In this document: one piece after another, positions 33,498 to 41,661 of the stretch
Numbering within the stretch: the first letter of the stretch is position 1
Layout: each line of letters opens with the position of its first letter
Source of the DNA: Erythrobacter sp. UBA1916
Lineage (GTDB): Bacteria > Pseudomonadota > Alphaproteobacteria > Sphingomonadales > Sphingomonadaceae
Direction: 5' to 3'
Length of the DNA stretch: 64,000 nucleotides
Assembly: GCA_002337385.1 (NCBI GenBank)
Contig: DDFY01000038.1
Location: 50,352 to 114,351 of the forward strand
The notes under the pieces: generated by a model
Told to the model about the DNA's origin: nothing
Databases searched by the model: none
The model's input: the letters and a program-made list of their open reading frames with translations, nothing else
Made by a program: the position numbers and the translations under genes

Positions 33498-33513
33498 CGT
33501 AACGGGAGTTACG
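33498..33513 (+). promoter_or_regulatory. Hairpin displaying the ribosome-binding site of the GMC oxidoreductase gene
   Basis: CGTAAC-GGGA-GTTACG: 6-bp arms whose loop holds most of the GGGAG ribosome-binding site and whose right arm abuts the ATG at 33514. Folding could modulate translation. Confidence 0.4.
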
Positions 33514-35109
33514 ATGACCAGAGAGACAGATATTATCGTGGTTGGCGGCGGCTCGGCGGGCCTGCCGCTGGCGGTGCGGCTGGCCGAGGCAGGCAAGCGC
33601 GTGACCCTGATCGAGGCGGGCAGCGGCAAGTTCGATGTGCGCTCGAAGGTGCCCGCGCTGATGAGCGGGATCGTCCACACGCCGAACTTCGACTGGATGT
33701 ACAAGGCCGAGCCGGACCCGAGCGTGGGCGGCAGGCCCGACGTCTGGCCAGCGGGTAAGCGGCTCGGCGGGGGCAGCGCGATCAACGGGATGATGTTCAT
33801 CCGCGGCGCGGCCTGGGACTATGACCACTGGGCCGAACTGGGCGCCAAGGGCTGGGACTATGCCAGCGTGTTGCCGTACTTCAAACGGCTGGAGGACAAC
33901 GAGCGCGGGAAAGACCCGTGGCGCGGCACCGGCGGGCCAATTGCGGTCTCCGAAGTGCGTTCGCGTTATGCCGTTACCGATAGCTGGATCGCGGCGGTCG
34001 AGGAGGCGGGCTATCCGCGCTCGAGCGACCTGAACGGCGAACAGAGCGAAGGCGTCGACTATATCCAGCTGTCGCAGCGCAACGGCTTGCGCTCGCCGAC
34101 CACGGGCTATCTGAAGCACCGTCCCAGGACTCTCGACATCCGGACCGAGGCGCAGGTGCTGCGCGTGAACTTTACCGGCAAGCGCGCCACGGGCGTGACG
34201 ATCCGCTGCATGGGCGAGGAGCAGGTGCTGGAGGCGCGCGAAGGCGTGGTGCTCTCGGCGGGCGCGCTGAACACGCCGCGCTTGCTGATGTTGTCGGGCG
34301 TCGGGCCGGGTGCGCAACTGAAACAGCACGGCATTGACGTGATCGCTGATCGGGCGGGGGTAGGGCAGAACCTGCAGGAGCATCCGGCGGTGCACCTTGT
34401 GAATGAGGTCTCGGCCCATACGCTCAACAACGATGCGCGCGGTGTTGGCGGGGCGAAGTCGGTGCTCGGGTTCCTGGCCAAGCGCAGCGGTGCGCTCACC
34501 ACGGGGATCGGCCATGCACAGGCCTTCGTGAAAACGCGCGAGGAGCTGCCCGCGCCGAATATACAGCTCGCCTTCTCGGCCTTTGCCTTCGACATTACGC
34601 CCGATGGCAACCTCGCCCTGCGCGAGGGCAGCGCGGTGACGACGCTGGTGGGCCTGATGCGTCCGGCCTCGCGCGGTGCGATCACGCTGGCCTCTGGCGA
34701 TGCCGAAGCGCCGCCGGTGATCACGCACCAGTTGCTCGGGGATGACGACGACCGTGCGCAGCTGGTCGAGGGGCTGGAGGTCGCGCGCAAGGTGATGGAT
34801 CAGGCGGCGATGGCCGGCCTTGTCACCAGCGAGGTGCGCCCCGGACCGGACTTTGCCGATGCGGAAGGCCTGTCGAGCTATCTCGGCCTGGCGACGATCC
34901 CGATGTACCATCCGGTCGGAACGGCAAAGATGGGCGCGGCGGACGATCCGCTGGCGGTGGTCGGGCCGGATTGTGCGGTGATCGGGGTGGAAGGGCTGTT
35001 CGTGGCCGATGCCTCGATCATGCCGACGCTGCCGCAGGGCAACACCAATGCCACCAGCATTATGATCGGCGAACGGGCGAGCGACCTGATCCTGCGCGCG
35101 CTGGATTAG
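33514..35109 (+). CDS. GMC family FAD-dependent oxidoreductase
   Basis: 531-aa flavoprotein of the choline dehydrogenase / alkane-alcohol dehydrogenase group. The FAD fold is at the N-terminus (DIIVVGGGSAGLPLAVRLAEAGKRVTLIEAG). GKRLGGGSAINGMMFIRG and GVVLSAGALNTPRLLMLSGVGP are GMC signatures 1 and 2, and the active-site histidine lies in YHPVGTAKMG. It has no signal peptide. It could oxidise an aliphatic or aromatic alcohol; substrate unknown. GGGAG precedes the ATG. Confidence 0.92.
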   Translation: MTRETDIIVVGGGSAGLPLAVRLAEAGKRVTLIEAGSGKFDVRSKVPALMSGIVHTPNFDWMYKAEPDPSVGGRPDVWPAGKRLGGGSAINGMMFIRGAAWDYDHWAELGAKGWDYASVLPYFKRLEDNERGKDPWRGTGGPIAVSEVRSRYAVTDSWIAAVEEAGYPRSSDLNGEQSEGVDYIQLSQRNGLRSPTTGYLKHRPRTLDIRTEAQVLRVNFTGKRATGVTIRCMGEEQVLEAREGVVLSAGALNTPRLLMLSGVGPGAQLKQHGIDVIADRAGVGQNLQEHPAVHLVNEVSAHTLNNDARGVGGAKSVLGFLAKRSGALTTGIGHAQAFVKTREELPAPNIQLAFSAFAFDITPDGNLALREGSAVTTLVGLMRPASRGAITLASGDAEAPPVITHQLLGDDDDRAQLVEGLEVARKVMDQAAMAGLVTSEVRPGPDFADAEGLSSYLGLATIPMYHPVGTAKMGAADDPLAVVGPDCAVIGVEGLFVADASIMPTLPQGNTNATSIMIGERASDLILRALD

Positions 35110-35234
35110 GTCACCGCGCGGCCTCACGGATGACGCGAAAAAGTCACCAAGTGCAATAATGCTGTCATCAAACTCGGCTTGAGCAGCCTTCATGTGCTGC
35201 GGGCGATAGGGCCCGCGCCGGATGGGTCTGTTCT

Positions 35235-35672
35235 ATGCGCTTTGGTCTTTGCCTTGTTGCCGCCGTTCTCGCCGCCGCTCCCACTGCCGCCTTTGCCGGT
35301 GAGCTGTCGGGCAGCGTGATCGATGCGCGCGGCCTGCCGGTGGCGGGGATCGAAGTGTCGCTGGGTGATCGCACGACGCTGACCGATGGCGAGGGTGTCT
35401 ATGCCTTCGCCGATGTCGCAACGGGTGAGGCGCGCATTGCCGTCCACAAGGCCAATGGCGACGTGCAGCGCGCCTTTGCCGATGTCGCCGCCGAGGGCGT
35501 GACCCGCCGCGACGTGTTCCTCGTTTCCAAAAGTGCCTTGTCGGCGGTGCTGGCTCCGCCTGCGCCGGAGGCCGATGTCGATCTCACCGAGACGCTACGT
35601 CTGGCTGACCAGATGGTCGACGAGGTGCGCGGCGAATCGGCGCGCTGGCGCTGGAACGACCGCGAGGCCTGA
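35235..35672 (+). CDS. Secreted carboxypeptidase-regulatory-like (transthyretin-fold) protein
   Basis: 145-aa exported protein. Signal peptide to about residue 21 (AVLAAAPTAAFAG), then one CarboxypepD_reg-like beta-sandwich (LSGSVIDARGLPVAGIEVSLGDRTTLTDGEGVYAFADVATGEARIAV, residues 23-70). A C-terminal helix follows (LTETLRLADQMVDEVRGESARWRW). Function unknown; such domains often mediate binding at the cell surface. It lies about 90 nt before the M49-like peptidase gene and could be its partner. Confidence 0.75.
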   Translation: MRFGLCLVAAVLAAAPTAAFAGELSGSVIDARGLPVAGIEVSLGDRTTLTDGEGVYAFADVATGEARIAVHKANGDVQRAFADVAAEGVTRRDVFLVSKSALSAVLAPPAPEADVDLTETLRLADQMVDEVRGESARWRWNDREA

Positions 35673-35724
35673 TCCTTCGCTGCGCCGCGAGGCGATGGAC
35701 TCGCGCGGCCAAGCGTCCTAGGCA

Positions 35725-35747
35725 GGCAACAAGTTTCAATTGTTGCC
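35725..35747 (+). promoter_or_regulatory. Inverted repeat just upstream of the M49-like peptidase start
   Basis: GGCAACAA-GTTTCAA-TTGTTGCC, perfect 8-bp arms with a 7-nt centre, ending 3 nt before one possible ATG (35750) and 18 nt before the preferred one (35765). It may be an operator or a 5'-UTR hairpin. Confidence 0.45.
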
Positions 35748-35764
35748 ACATGGATGCCTGCCTC

Positions 35765-37417
35765 ATGCGCCGTCTTGCCAAGTCTCTCCTGCCGCTGACC
35801 CTTGCCCTTGCTGCCTGTTCCTCGGGCGAGCAGCCGGCTGACACGGGCGGATACTCGATGCAGGCGAGCCGCGATTCGATCGTCCCGGTTGAGATGCAGG
35901 TCGACACCTCCTACCTCACCGACGAGGAGAAGCAGGTCGTCAACAAGCTCATCGACGCGAGCCGCCTGATGAGCGAGATCTACCTGCGCCAGCGCGGGGC
36001 AGATCTGCCGACCATGCGCGAGGAGCTGGTCGCCGCGGGCGATGATGACACGCTCGAGATGTTCGATCGCAATTTCGGCCCGTGGGATTCGGTGGCTGAT
36101 AACAAGCCGTTCTATGGTGATGCCGAGTGGCCCGAAGGCGCGGGCTTCTATCCGGTCGATATCAACCGCGAGGAGTTCAACGCCTACCTCGAAGCGCATC
36201 CCGACCAGAAGGATGCGCTGATGAGCCCCTATACGGTGGTGAAGCGCGATGGCGAGGGCGGCTATGTCGCCGTGCCCTATTCGGTGGAATATGCCGAGTG
36301 GCTGAAACCCGCCGCGCAGCTGCTGCGTGAAGCGGCTGAGATCACCTCCAACCCCAGCCTCAAGAAGTTTCTCAGCCTTCGTGCTGATAGCTTTGAAAGT
36401 GATGACTATTTCGAAAGCGAAATGGCCTGGATGGACCTCAAGGACACCCCCATTGAAGTCGCGATCGGGCCCTACGAGGTCTACACCGACCGGCTTTACG
36501 GCACCAAGACCGCCTTCGAGAGCTTCGTCACGCTGCGCAGCCCGGAAGAGAGCGCCGCGCTGCGCCGCTATGTCGGCTATCTGCGCGACATGGAGGGCAA
36601 TCTGCCCATCGAGGACGAATACAAGAATTTCTCGCGCGGGTTCGAAAGCCCGATCTCGGTCGCCGATCAGGTGCAGGGCGGGGGCGATAACGTGCCCGGC
36701 GTGCAGACCATCGCCTTCAACCTGCCGAATGACGAGCGTGTGCGCGAGGCCAAGGGCGCGAAGAAGGTCATCCTCGCCAATGTGCTGGGCGCCAAGTTCG
36801 ACCGCATCCTCGATCCTATCGCTGATGTCGTGCTGAGCGCTGATCAGGCCGCGCTGGTCAGCCGCAAGTACATGACGCTGTTCACGCTGTTCCACGAACT
36901 CAGCCACTCGCTCGGGCCCGGCACGATCACGGTCGATGGCCGCGAAACCACCGTCAACGCCGAGCTGAAAGAGCAGTATTCGGCGCTGGAGGAAAGCAAG
37001 GCTGATGTCATGGGCATGTACAACCTGCTGTACATGATGCAGCTCGGCGAACTGCCCGAGGCGGAGAAGGAAGAGCTGCTGGCGACCTACTTCGCCGGGA
37101 TTTTCCGCTCGGTGCGCTTCGGCATCGAGGAAGCTCACGGCAAGGGCTCGGCGGTGCAATATGGCTACCTGCTCGACAAGGGCGCCTTCGCCTGGGACGC
37201 CGACGCGGGCCACTATGTGATCGACATGGCAAAGCTGCAAACCGGCCTGCGTGACCTGCTCGCCGAAGAGCTGATGCTCCAGGCCAAGGGCGATTACGAG
37301 GGCACCAAGGCTTTCTTCGCCAAATATGCCCATCTCGACGAGCATGCCGAAGATGTGATCGCCGGGATGAACGACATCCCGGTCGATATCCTCCCGATCT
37401 ACCCGCGCTCGATCTGA
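35765..37417 (+). CDS. Lipoprotein zinc peptidase related to dipeptidyl peptidase III (M49-like)
   Basis: 550-aa protein. MRRLAKSLLPLTLALAAC is a lipoprotein signal with Ser at +2, suggesting the outer membrane. The zinc site is HELSH (His377, Glu378, His381) followed by EESKAD at 409-414; this HEXXH plus EExxA[DE] arrangement is that of M49 dipeptidyl peptidase III, although classical M49 has HEXXGH with one more residue. Many related proteins carry misleading Nudix or MutT names. It probably cleaves peptides in the periplasm. An in-frame ATG at 35750 is an alternative start; neither has a strong ribosome-binding site. Confidence 0.82.
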   Translation: MRRLAKSLLPLTLALAACSSGEQPADTGGYSMQASRDSIVPVEMQVDTSYLTDEEKQVVNKLIDASRLMSEIYLRQRGADLPTMREELVAAGDDDTLEMFDRNFGPWDSVADNKPFYGDAEWPEGAGFYPVDINREEFNAYLEAHPDQKDALMSPYTVVKRDGEGGYVAVPYSVEYAEWLKPAAQLLREAAEITSNPSLKKFLSLRADSFESDDYFESEMAWMDLKDTPIEVAIGPYEVYTDRLYGTKTAFESFVTLRSPEESAALRRYVGYLRDMEGNLPIEDEYKNFSRGFESPISVADQVQGGGDNVPGVQTIAFNLPNDERVREAKGAKKVILANVLGAKFDRILDPIADVVLSADQAALVSRKYMTLFTLFHELSHSLGPGTITVDGRETTVNAELKEQYSALEESKADVMGMYNLLYMMQLGELPEAEKEELLATYFAGIFRSVRFGIEEAHGKGSAVQYGYLLDKGAFAWDADAGHYVIDMAKLQTGLRDLLAEELMLQAKGDYEGTKAFFAKYAHLDEHAEDVIAGMNDIPVDILPIYPRSI

Positions 37418-37720
37418 TCAGGCGCGGGAGAGCTGTTCCTGACGGCGCGCGATCAGCGGGTCGTTAAGGAAGGTGCCGGTCGGGAACAGCGCGAAGACGA
37501 AGGTGCGCAGCCATTCGGCGATGGTGAAGCCCTTGAAAGGCAGGCACACGGCCATGGCCACCACATAGGCGATCCAGGCCACGCCATGCGCCATGCCGAA
37601 GGGGCGGATCAGCGTCTCGTAGCCAAGCCCGTATTTCAGCGGCATGGCGACGAGGAACAGCAGGATCGTGGTGATCCCTTCGATAAAGGCGACCACGCGG
37701 AACGCCTGCAACATCTTCAT
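37418..37720 (-). CDS. DUF3817 family integral membrane protein
   Basis: 100-aa membrane protein with about three hydrophobic segments. MLQAFRVVAFIEGITTILLFLVAMPLKY and RPFGMAHGVAWIAYVVAM are the recognisable DUF3817 blocks. Function unknown. It starts 5 nt after the ilvE stop and is probably translated from the same mRNA. Its stop directly abuts the stop of the convergent peptidase gene. Confidence 0.85.
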   Translation of the reverse strand: MKMLQAFRVVAFIEGITTILLFLVAMPLKYGLGYETLIRPFGMAHGVAWIAYVVAMAVCLPFKGFTIAEWLRTFVFALFPTGTFLNDPLIARRQEQLSRA

Positions 37721-37725
37721 TGCGC

Positions 37726-38826
37726 TTAGTCCAGCTTCATGACCCAGCCGTGCGGATCGGTGGCCTTGCCGCGCTGGATATCGACCAGCCGCTGCTTCAG
37801 CCGTCCGGTCAGCTGGCCGGGGCCGCCCGTGCCGATGGTGAAGTTGTGCTCGCGACCCGCGACGGTGCCGACCGGGGTGACCACGGCGGCGGTGCCACAA
37901 GCAAAGGTCTCGACCAGATGGCCTGAAGCCGCATCGGCCTGCCACTGCTCGATCGAATAGCGCTCCTCACGCACGGCCAGCCCCTCATCGCGGGCAAGCG
38001 TGATCAGGCTGTCGCGGGTGATGCCGGGCAGGATCGTGCCGCTCAGCGGTGGGGTCACCATGGTCCCATCGTCGAACACGAAGAACAGGTTCATGCCGCC
38101 CAGTTCCTCGATCCATTTGTGCTCGGCCGCATCGAGGAACACCACCTGATCGTGATGCTGCGCGAAGGCCTCCTTGGTGGGCACGAGGCTGGCGGCATAG
38201 TTGCCGCCGCACTTGGCAGCGCCCGTGCCGCCCGGCGCTGCGCGGGTATAGTCCGACACCCAGACGCTGACCGCCGGCGCGCCCGACTTGAAATAGTTGC
38301 CCGCTGGCGAGCAGATCACGAGGAACTTGTAGTTCTTGGCCGGACGCACGCCAAGGAAGTGCTCGGTCGCGAACATGAAGGGGCGGATATAGAGCGAGCC
38401 GCCGTCAACCGGGGGGAACCAGTCCTTGTCGGCCTCGACCGCGAGGCGAACGGCCTCGACGAAAGTCTCTTCGGGAATCTCGGGCATGGCGAGCCGCTGC
38501 GCAGAAGCATTGAAGCGGCGCGCGTTCTCTTCGGGGCGGAACAGCGCCATGGTGCCATCGTCGAGGCGATAGGCCTTGAGGCCCTCGAAGATCTCCTGCG
38601 CATAGTGCAGCACGCTGGACGCCGGGTGCAGCGGGATTGCTTCGAGCGGACCGACCTTTGCGTTGTGCCAGCCGTGCGCCTCGTTCCAGTCGATCGAGAC
38701 CATGTGATCGCTGAATACGGTGCCAAAGCCCGGCTCGGCGATGCGCGCGGAGCGCTCATCAGCGGGGGTAGGGGCCGGATGCGGCACGGTCTCAAAGGCA
38801 ATCGGGCTTTCGGCGAGCGTCGCCAT
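37726..38826 (-). CDS. ilvE: Branched-chain amino acid aminotransferase
   Basis: 366-aa fold-IV PLP enzyme catalysing the last step of Leu, Ile and Val synthesis. FGTVFSDHMVSIDWNEAHGWHNAKVGPLEAIPLHPASSVLHYAQEIFEGLKAYR is typical of the long (BCAT-type) branch. The PLP lysine lies in GAAKCGGNYAAS, and EELGGMNLFFVFDDG follows. Length is normal. The 5' region contains the structured small gene at about 39.0-39.17 kb on the same strand, separated by a strong hairpin. Confidence 0.94.
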   Translation of the reverse strand: MATLAESPIAFETVPHPAPTPADERSARIAEPGFGTVFSDHMVSIDWNEAHGWHNAKVGPLEAIPLHPASSVLHYAQEIFEGLKAYRLDDGTMALFRPEENARRFNASAQRLAMPEIPEETFVEAVRLAVEADKDWFPPVDGGSLYIRPFMFATEHFLGVRPAKNYKFLVICSPAGNYFKSGAPAVSVWVSDYTRAAPGGTGAAKCGGNYAASLVPTKEAFAQHHDQVVFLDAAEHKWIEELGGMNLFFVFDDGTMVTPPLSGTILPGITRDSLITLARDEGLAVREERYSIEQWQADAASGHLVETFACGTAAVVTPVGTVAGREHNFTIGTGGPGQLTGRLKQRLVDIQRGKATDPHGWVMKLD

Positions 38827-39003
38827 ACTATGTGGTCCTTGCTGTGGAATGGGCGCTAATGACAGAAAATTATACTAATGCAAGATGCGAAGAAACTTTC
38901 CATCAAAATGGCTTGTGTCAGCGCATTGTCTAGCCTGTTGATGCGTGAATTTGAAGGGTGCTCTGTGGAGCGGGGCTGCGCCCGGATATCGTTGCCCAAA
39001 TGA

Positions 39004-39039
39004 GAAGGGCTGCTTCCACCTCAGCGGAAACAGCCCTTC
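39004..39039 (-). terminator. Strong hairpin terminator downstream of the small structured gene
   Basis: GAAGGGCTG (39004-39012) pairs with CAGCCCTTC (39031-39039), extended after one mismatch by TTCC/GGAA. On the minus strand it is followed by TCATTTGGGC, a weak T tail. It lies about 50 nt after the small ORF and about 180 nt before the ilvE start. Confidence 0.7.
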
Positions 39040-39077
39040 GCATGGTCAGCGGCCGGAAGTGCCGCCCACGTAAGCCT

Positions 39078-39102
39078 CTACCGGGTTGCTCAGACCCGAT
39101 AG
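39078..39102 (-). other. RNA hairpin enclosing the stop codon of the small ORF
   Basis: On the minus strand CTATCGGGT and ACCCGGTAG form 9 pairs (one G-U) around a 7-nt loop. The TGA stop (39092-39090) begins in that loop. It suggests translation termination and RNA folding are linked. Confidence 0.5.
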
Positions 39103-39149
39103 TGCCCCGTGCGGAAACTAACCGACCTCCCTGCTGAACCATGAGACAT
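39090..39149 (-). CDS. 19-aa small ORF with a perfect anti-Shine-Dalgarno-complementary leader
   Basis: The minus strand encodes MSHGSAGRSVSFRTGHYRV. Its ATG at 39149 is preceded, at ideal spacing (7 nt from GGAGG), by AAAGGAGGTGATCC, an exact complement of the 16S rRNA 3' end. The peptide is basic and not rich in Leu, Ile or Val, so it is not an ordinary ilv attenuator peptide. The stop lies in a hairpin and a strong terminator-like hairpin follows, suggesting a roughly 160-nt independent RNA. It may encode a translated peptide, be a dual-function small RNA, or titrate ribosomes. No homologue could be checked. Confidence 0.55.
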   Translation of the reverse strand: MSHGSAGRSVSFRTGHYRV

Positions 39150-39150
39150 C

Positions 39151-39164
39151 GGATCACCTCCTTT
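39151..39164 (-). promoter_or_regulatory. 14-nt perfect complement of the 16S rRNA 3' tail (ribosome binding site)
   Basis: AAAGGAGGTGATCC on the minus strand; the plus strand reads GGATCACCTCCTTT, identical to the 16S rRNA end. Flanking bases do not match 16S, so it is not an rRNA fragment. Ordinary ribosome-binding sites in this window have 4-6 matches. Confidence 0.85.
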
Positions 39165-39466
39165 CGCGCTAAATTAGCCAACACCCAAAACCGTTTCACC
39201 GGGGGCGAAGACCGCGATAACCGCTGGCCTTGTGTCCTTTGTGAATCGTGCAGCTGCACAAGACAAGGCTTGTTTTATTCTTTTTCACAGTCAGAATAGA
39301 GCGCCTGCCCGCAAGCCGCTTTCTTGACGGTTTTGTTGCGGTTTTGCGGGTTTGCCATCGTTACTTTTGCGCGCAGGCTCGGCCCGCCAGCAGGTGCACG
39401 GCAGCCTGCAAGGGCAGGGCGATCAACGCCGAGGATGCAGCCCCGGATGGGGCTGCGCTCAACAAG
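39165..39466. other. Gene-free region between the small structured gene and the PA-rich lipoprotein gene
   Basis: About 300 nt. The part next to the small gene has TAATTT (39174-39169 on the minus strand), a possible -10 element that would give a very short leader. The rest shows no convincing gene or strong structure. Confidence 0.4.
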
Positions 39467-40096
39467 CTAGAGCCTGCACTCTTCCACTACGCGCGTGACC
39501 TCGGGCCAGGCGGGCAGGAAGTAGGCGGGGCCGCCGTTCGCGATGGCGGCGAAGCGGCCCTTGGAAAAGACTATCGCATCAAGCAGCGGATCGCGCGCTG
39601 AAAGGATATAGCGGGCATAGGCCGGGCCGCCCGGTATGGTCGCTGGCTCCAGGGTGCGGTCGATGGTCTCGGTGTGGAGCAGCAGCGCGCCGCCGGTTAC
39701 CCTCGGCATATGGAGCAACACTTGCCCGGTCGCTCTCACGCATTCGAGCCCGAACAGCGGATTGGCCGGATCGGTGCCGAACTGCGCCAGCGCGCCAGTG
39801 GAGATTAGCCGGAATGACCAGTCACCCGGCGTTTGCGGGGCGTCCATCCAGTTATCGTAGGCGGGCGTGACGACCTGCGGCGGAGCGGCCGTGGGTTGCG
39901 GTTGCGGCGCGGGGGCCGGTGCGGGAGTTGGGGCAGGACGCGGGGCCGGAGCGGGTGCCGCCACCGGCGCAGGAGTGCTCGGCGCGCAGGCACCGAGGCA
40001 CAGGCCGAGACCTGCCAGCGCGGCAAGCCCCGCGCCGCCAAGCGCAAGGCGGCGGGTGGTCTTGCCAGCAGGGGTGAGGGGCGGTCTGTCGGTCAT
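39467..40096 (-). CDS. Putative lipoprotein with Pro/Ala-rich linker, unknown function
   Basis: 209-aa protein. TTRRLALGGAGLAALAGLGLCLGAC looks like a twin-arginine-type lipoprotein signal with lipobox LGAC. It is followed by a long Pro/Ala linker (about residues 38-75) and a C-terminal domain (DNWMDAPQTPGDWSFR ... PEVTRVVEECRL). The linker suggests a reach across the periplasm. No family recognised. GGAGAAG lies 6 nt upstream of ATG 40096. It diverges from tlyA. Confidence 0.72.
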   Translation of the reverse strand: MTDRPPLTPAGKTTRRLALGGAGLAALAGLGLCLGACAPSTPAPVAAPAPAPRPAPTPAPAPAPQPQPTAAPPQVVTPAYDNWMDAPQTPGDWSFRLISTGALAQFGTDPANPLFGLECVRATGQVLLHMPRVTGGALLLHTETIDRTLEPATIPGGPAYARYILSARDPLLDAIVFSKGRFAAIANGGPAYFLPAWPEVTRVVEECRL

Positions 40097-40184
40097 GAAG
40101 CGCTTCTCCGGACGCAGGAATTTCATCGTCCGCGCACAGCTTGGCTCTTGGCAAGCGTACGCGGTGCCTCCTATCGCGGCCCAC

Positions 40185-40973
40185 ATGGCCGAGCGCAAGA
40201 CATCTCGCATGAGGATCGATCAACTGCTGGTGGAACGGGGGCTGGCCGAAAGCCGCACCCGCGCCGCGGCGCTGGTAATGGCGGGGCTGGTGTTCCGGGT
40301 GGACGCCAAGGGCGGCGATAGCCGGATCGACAAACCGGGCCAGCAACTGCCCGTCGACACCGCCATCAGCGTGAAGGGCAAGGACCATCCATGGGTGGGG
40401 CGCGGCGGGATCAAGCTCGATCACGCGATCAAGCACTTCGGGCTCGATCCCACGGGCGCGGTGGCGATGGATATCGGCTCGTCGACCGGCGGCTTTACAC
40501 AGGTTCTGCTCCATCATGGGGCGGAGCATGTGTTCGCGGTCGATGTCGGCACCAACCAGCTCGACTGGAAGCTGCGGCAGGACGAGCGCATCACCCTGCT
40601 CGAACAGACCAATGCGCGCGAACTGACCACGGCGCAGATCGACCGCCCCTGCAATTGGGTGGTCTGCGATGCGAGCTTTATTGGCCTTGCCAAGGTGCTG
40701 GAGGTGCCGCTGGCGTTGGCGGCGGAGGAATGCCGGCTGGTCGCGCTGATCAAGCCGCAGTTCGAGGTCGCGCGCGGTGAGGTCGGCAAGGGTGGGATCG
40801 TGCGCGATCCGGCGCTGCATGAACGGGTCTGCCGCGAGGTGTGCGATTGGCTCGAAAATGCCGGGTGGATTATCGAGGGCCTCGCGCCAAGCCCCATCAC
40901 CGGGACCGAAGGAAACGTCGAATTTCTCGTCAATGCATGGCGCGATCGCAAAAAAGGCCCCGATTCCGACTAA
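40185..40973 (+). CDS. tlyA: TlyA family rRNA 2'-O-methyltransferase / hemolysin-like protein
   Basis: 262-aa protein with an N-terminal S4 RNA-binding domain (MRIDQLLVERGLAESRTRAAALVMAGLVF) and an FtsJ-like methyltransferase domain. VGRGGIKLDHAIKHFGLDPTGAVAMDIGSSTGGFTQVLL contains the SAM motif and the KDKE-type lysine. TlyA methylates cytidines in 16S and/or 23S rRNA; the hemolysin name is historical. ATG 40185 and ATG 40209 (directly at MRIDQ) are both possible starts; neither has a good ribosome-binding site. Confidence 0.9.
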   Translation: MAERKTSRMRIDQLLVERGLAESRTRAAALVMAGLVFRVDAKGGDSRIDKPGQQLPVDTAISVKGKDHPWVGRGGIKLDHAIKHFGLDPTGAVAMDIGSSTGGFTQVLLHHGAEHVFAVDVGTNQLDWKLRQDERITLLEQTNARELTTAQIDRPCNWVVCDASFIGLAKVLEVPLALAAEECRLVALIKPQFEVARGEVGKGGIVRDPALHERVCREVCDWLENAGWIIEGLAPSPITGTEGNVEFLVNAWRDRKKGPDSD

Positions 40974-41060
40974 ATGGGGGCAAACCGCGGGTTGCGGGCG
41001 GATGCGACACACGGCACAACCCTACGTGGATCACCTGTCCGAATCGCATACGGGGGAACG

Positions 41061-41618
41061 ATGAATCGTCTTGCCAGCCCGGCACAGTTGCGCGCCAGCC
41101 TAGTCCGCTGGTCTTTGTTTCTCGTTCCGGCGGTCGTGCTGCTCGGATTCCTGTCTGGCCAGTTGGCGGGAAGCGGGGATGGCAACCCGTGGTTCACGAT
41201 GTTGCGCAAGCCCGACATATACCCGCCGCCAGCCGCTTTCGGCATCGTGTGGTCGATCCTTTATGTTGCGATGGGTCTGGCGTTGGCCGGGGTCTGTTCC
41301 GCCTTCGGATCGCGCTTCCGCAACGGGGCGATTATCGCTTTCGTGGTGCAGCTGTGCCTTAACCTGCTGTGGTCGCCGATGTTTTTCCTGTGGCACAACA
41401 TTGCCGGGGCGCTGGTGGTGATCGTGCTGCTCGACGTGGCCGTGATGGTCACGATCTACCTGTTCTTCCAGGTGCGGCGCTGGGCGGGGCTGCTGTTGCT
41501 GCCCTATCTCGCCTGGATCCTGTTTGCCACGGTGCTCAACCTGCAGTTCCTGCAACTGAACCCTGATGCGTCGGACGAGGCGCTGAACAACGCGGTGCAG
41601 CGGATCGAAATGAAGTAA
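41061..41618 (+). CDS. tspO: TspO/MBR family membrane protein
   Basis: 185-aa protein with five predicted membrane helices. NPWFTMLRKPDIYPPPAAFGIVWSILYVAMGLA and LNLLWSPMFFL are the family's conserved Trp- and Pro-rich blocks. TspO homologues bind tetrapyrroles and affect photosynthesis or stress responses in Alphaproteobacteria. GGGGGAA precedes the ATG. An N-terminal extension of about 15 residues precedes the first helix. Confidence 0.93.
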   Translation: MNRLASPAQLRASLVRWSLFLVPAVVLLGFLSGQLAGSGDGNPWFTMLRKPDIYPPPAAFGIVWSILYVAMGLALAGVCSAFGSRFRNGAIIAFVVQLCLNLLWSPMFFLWHNIAGALVVIVLLDVAVMVTIYLFFQVRRWAGLLLLPYLAWILFATVLNLQFLQLNPDASDEALNNAVQRIEMK

Positions 41619-41661
41619 CCAACACCTTGCGAATTGTGCGCCCAAGGATCATTTAGCAGTC

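Noticed and set aside
35399..37345. A 648-codon minus-strand frame opposite the M49-like peptidase
   Set aside because: Antisense shadow; the plus strand has a lipobox and zinc motif.
39151..39165. Fragment of a 16S rRNA gene
   Set aside because: The match to the 16S 3' tail is only about 15 nt and the flanks do not match, so it is a ribosome-binding site complement, not an rRNA remnant.
38930..39259. A 109-codon minus-strand frame spanning the small structured gene
   Set aside because: It starts upstream of the strong ribosome-binding site and runs through two hairpins in a different frame; the 19-codon ORF is the one placed after that site.
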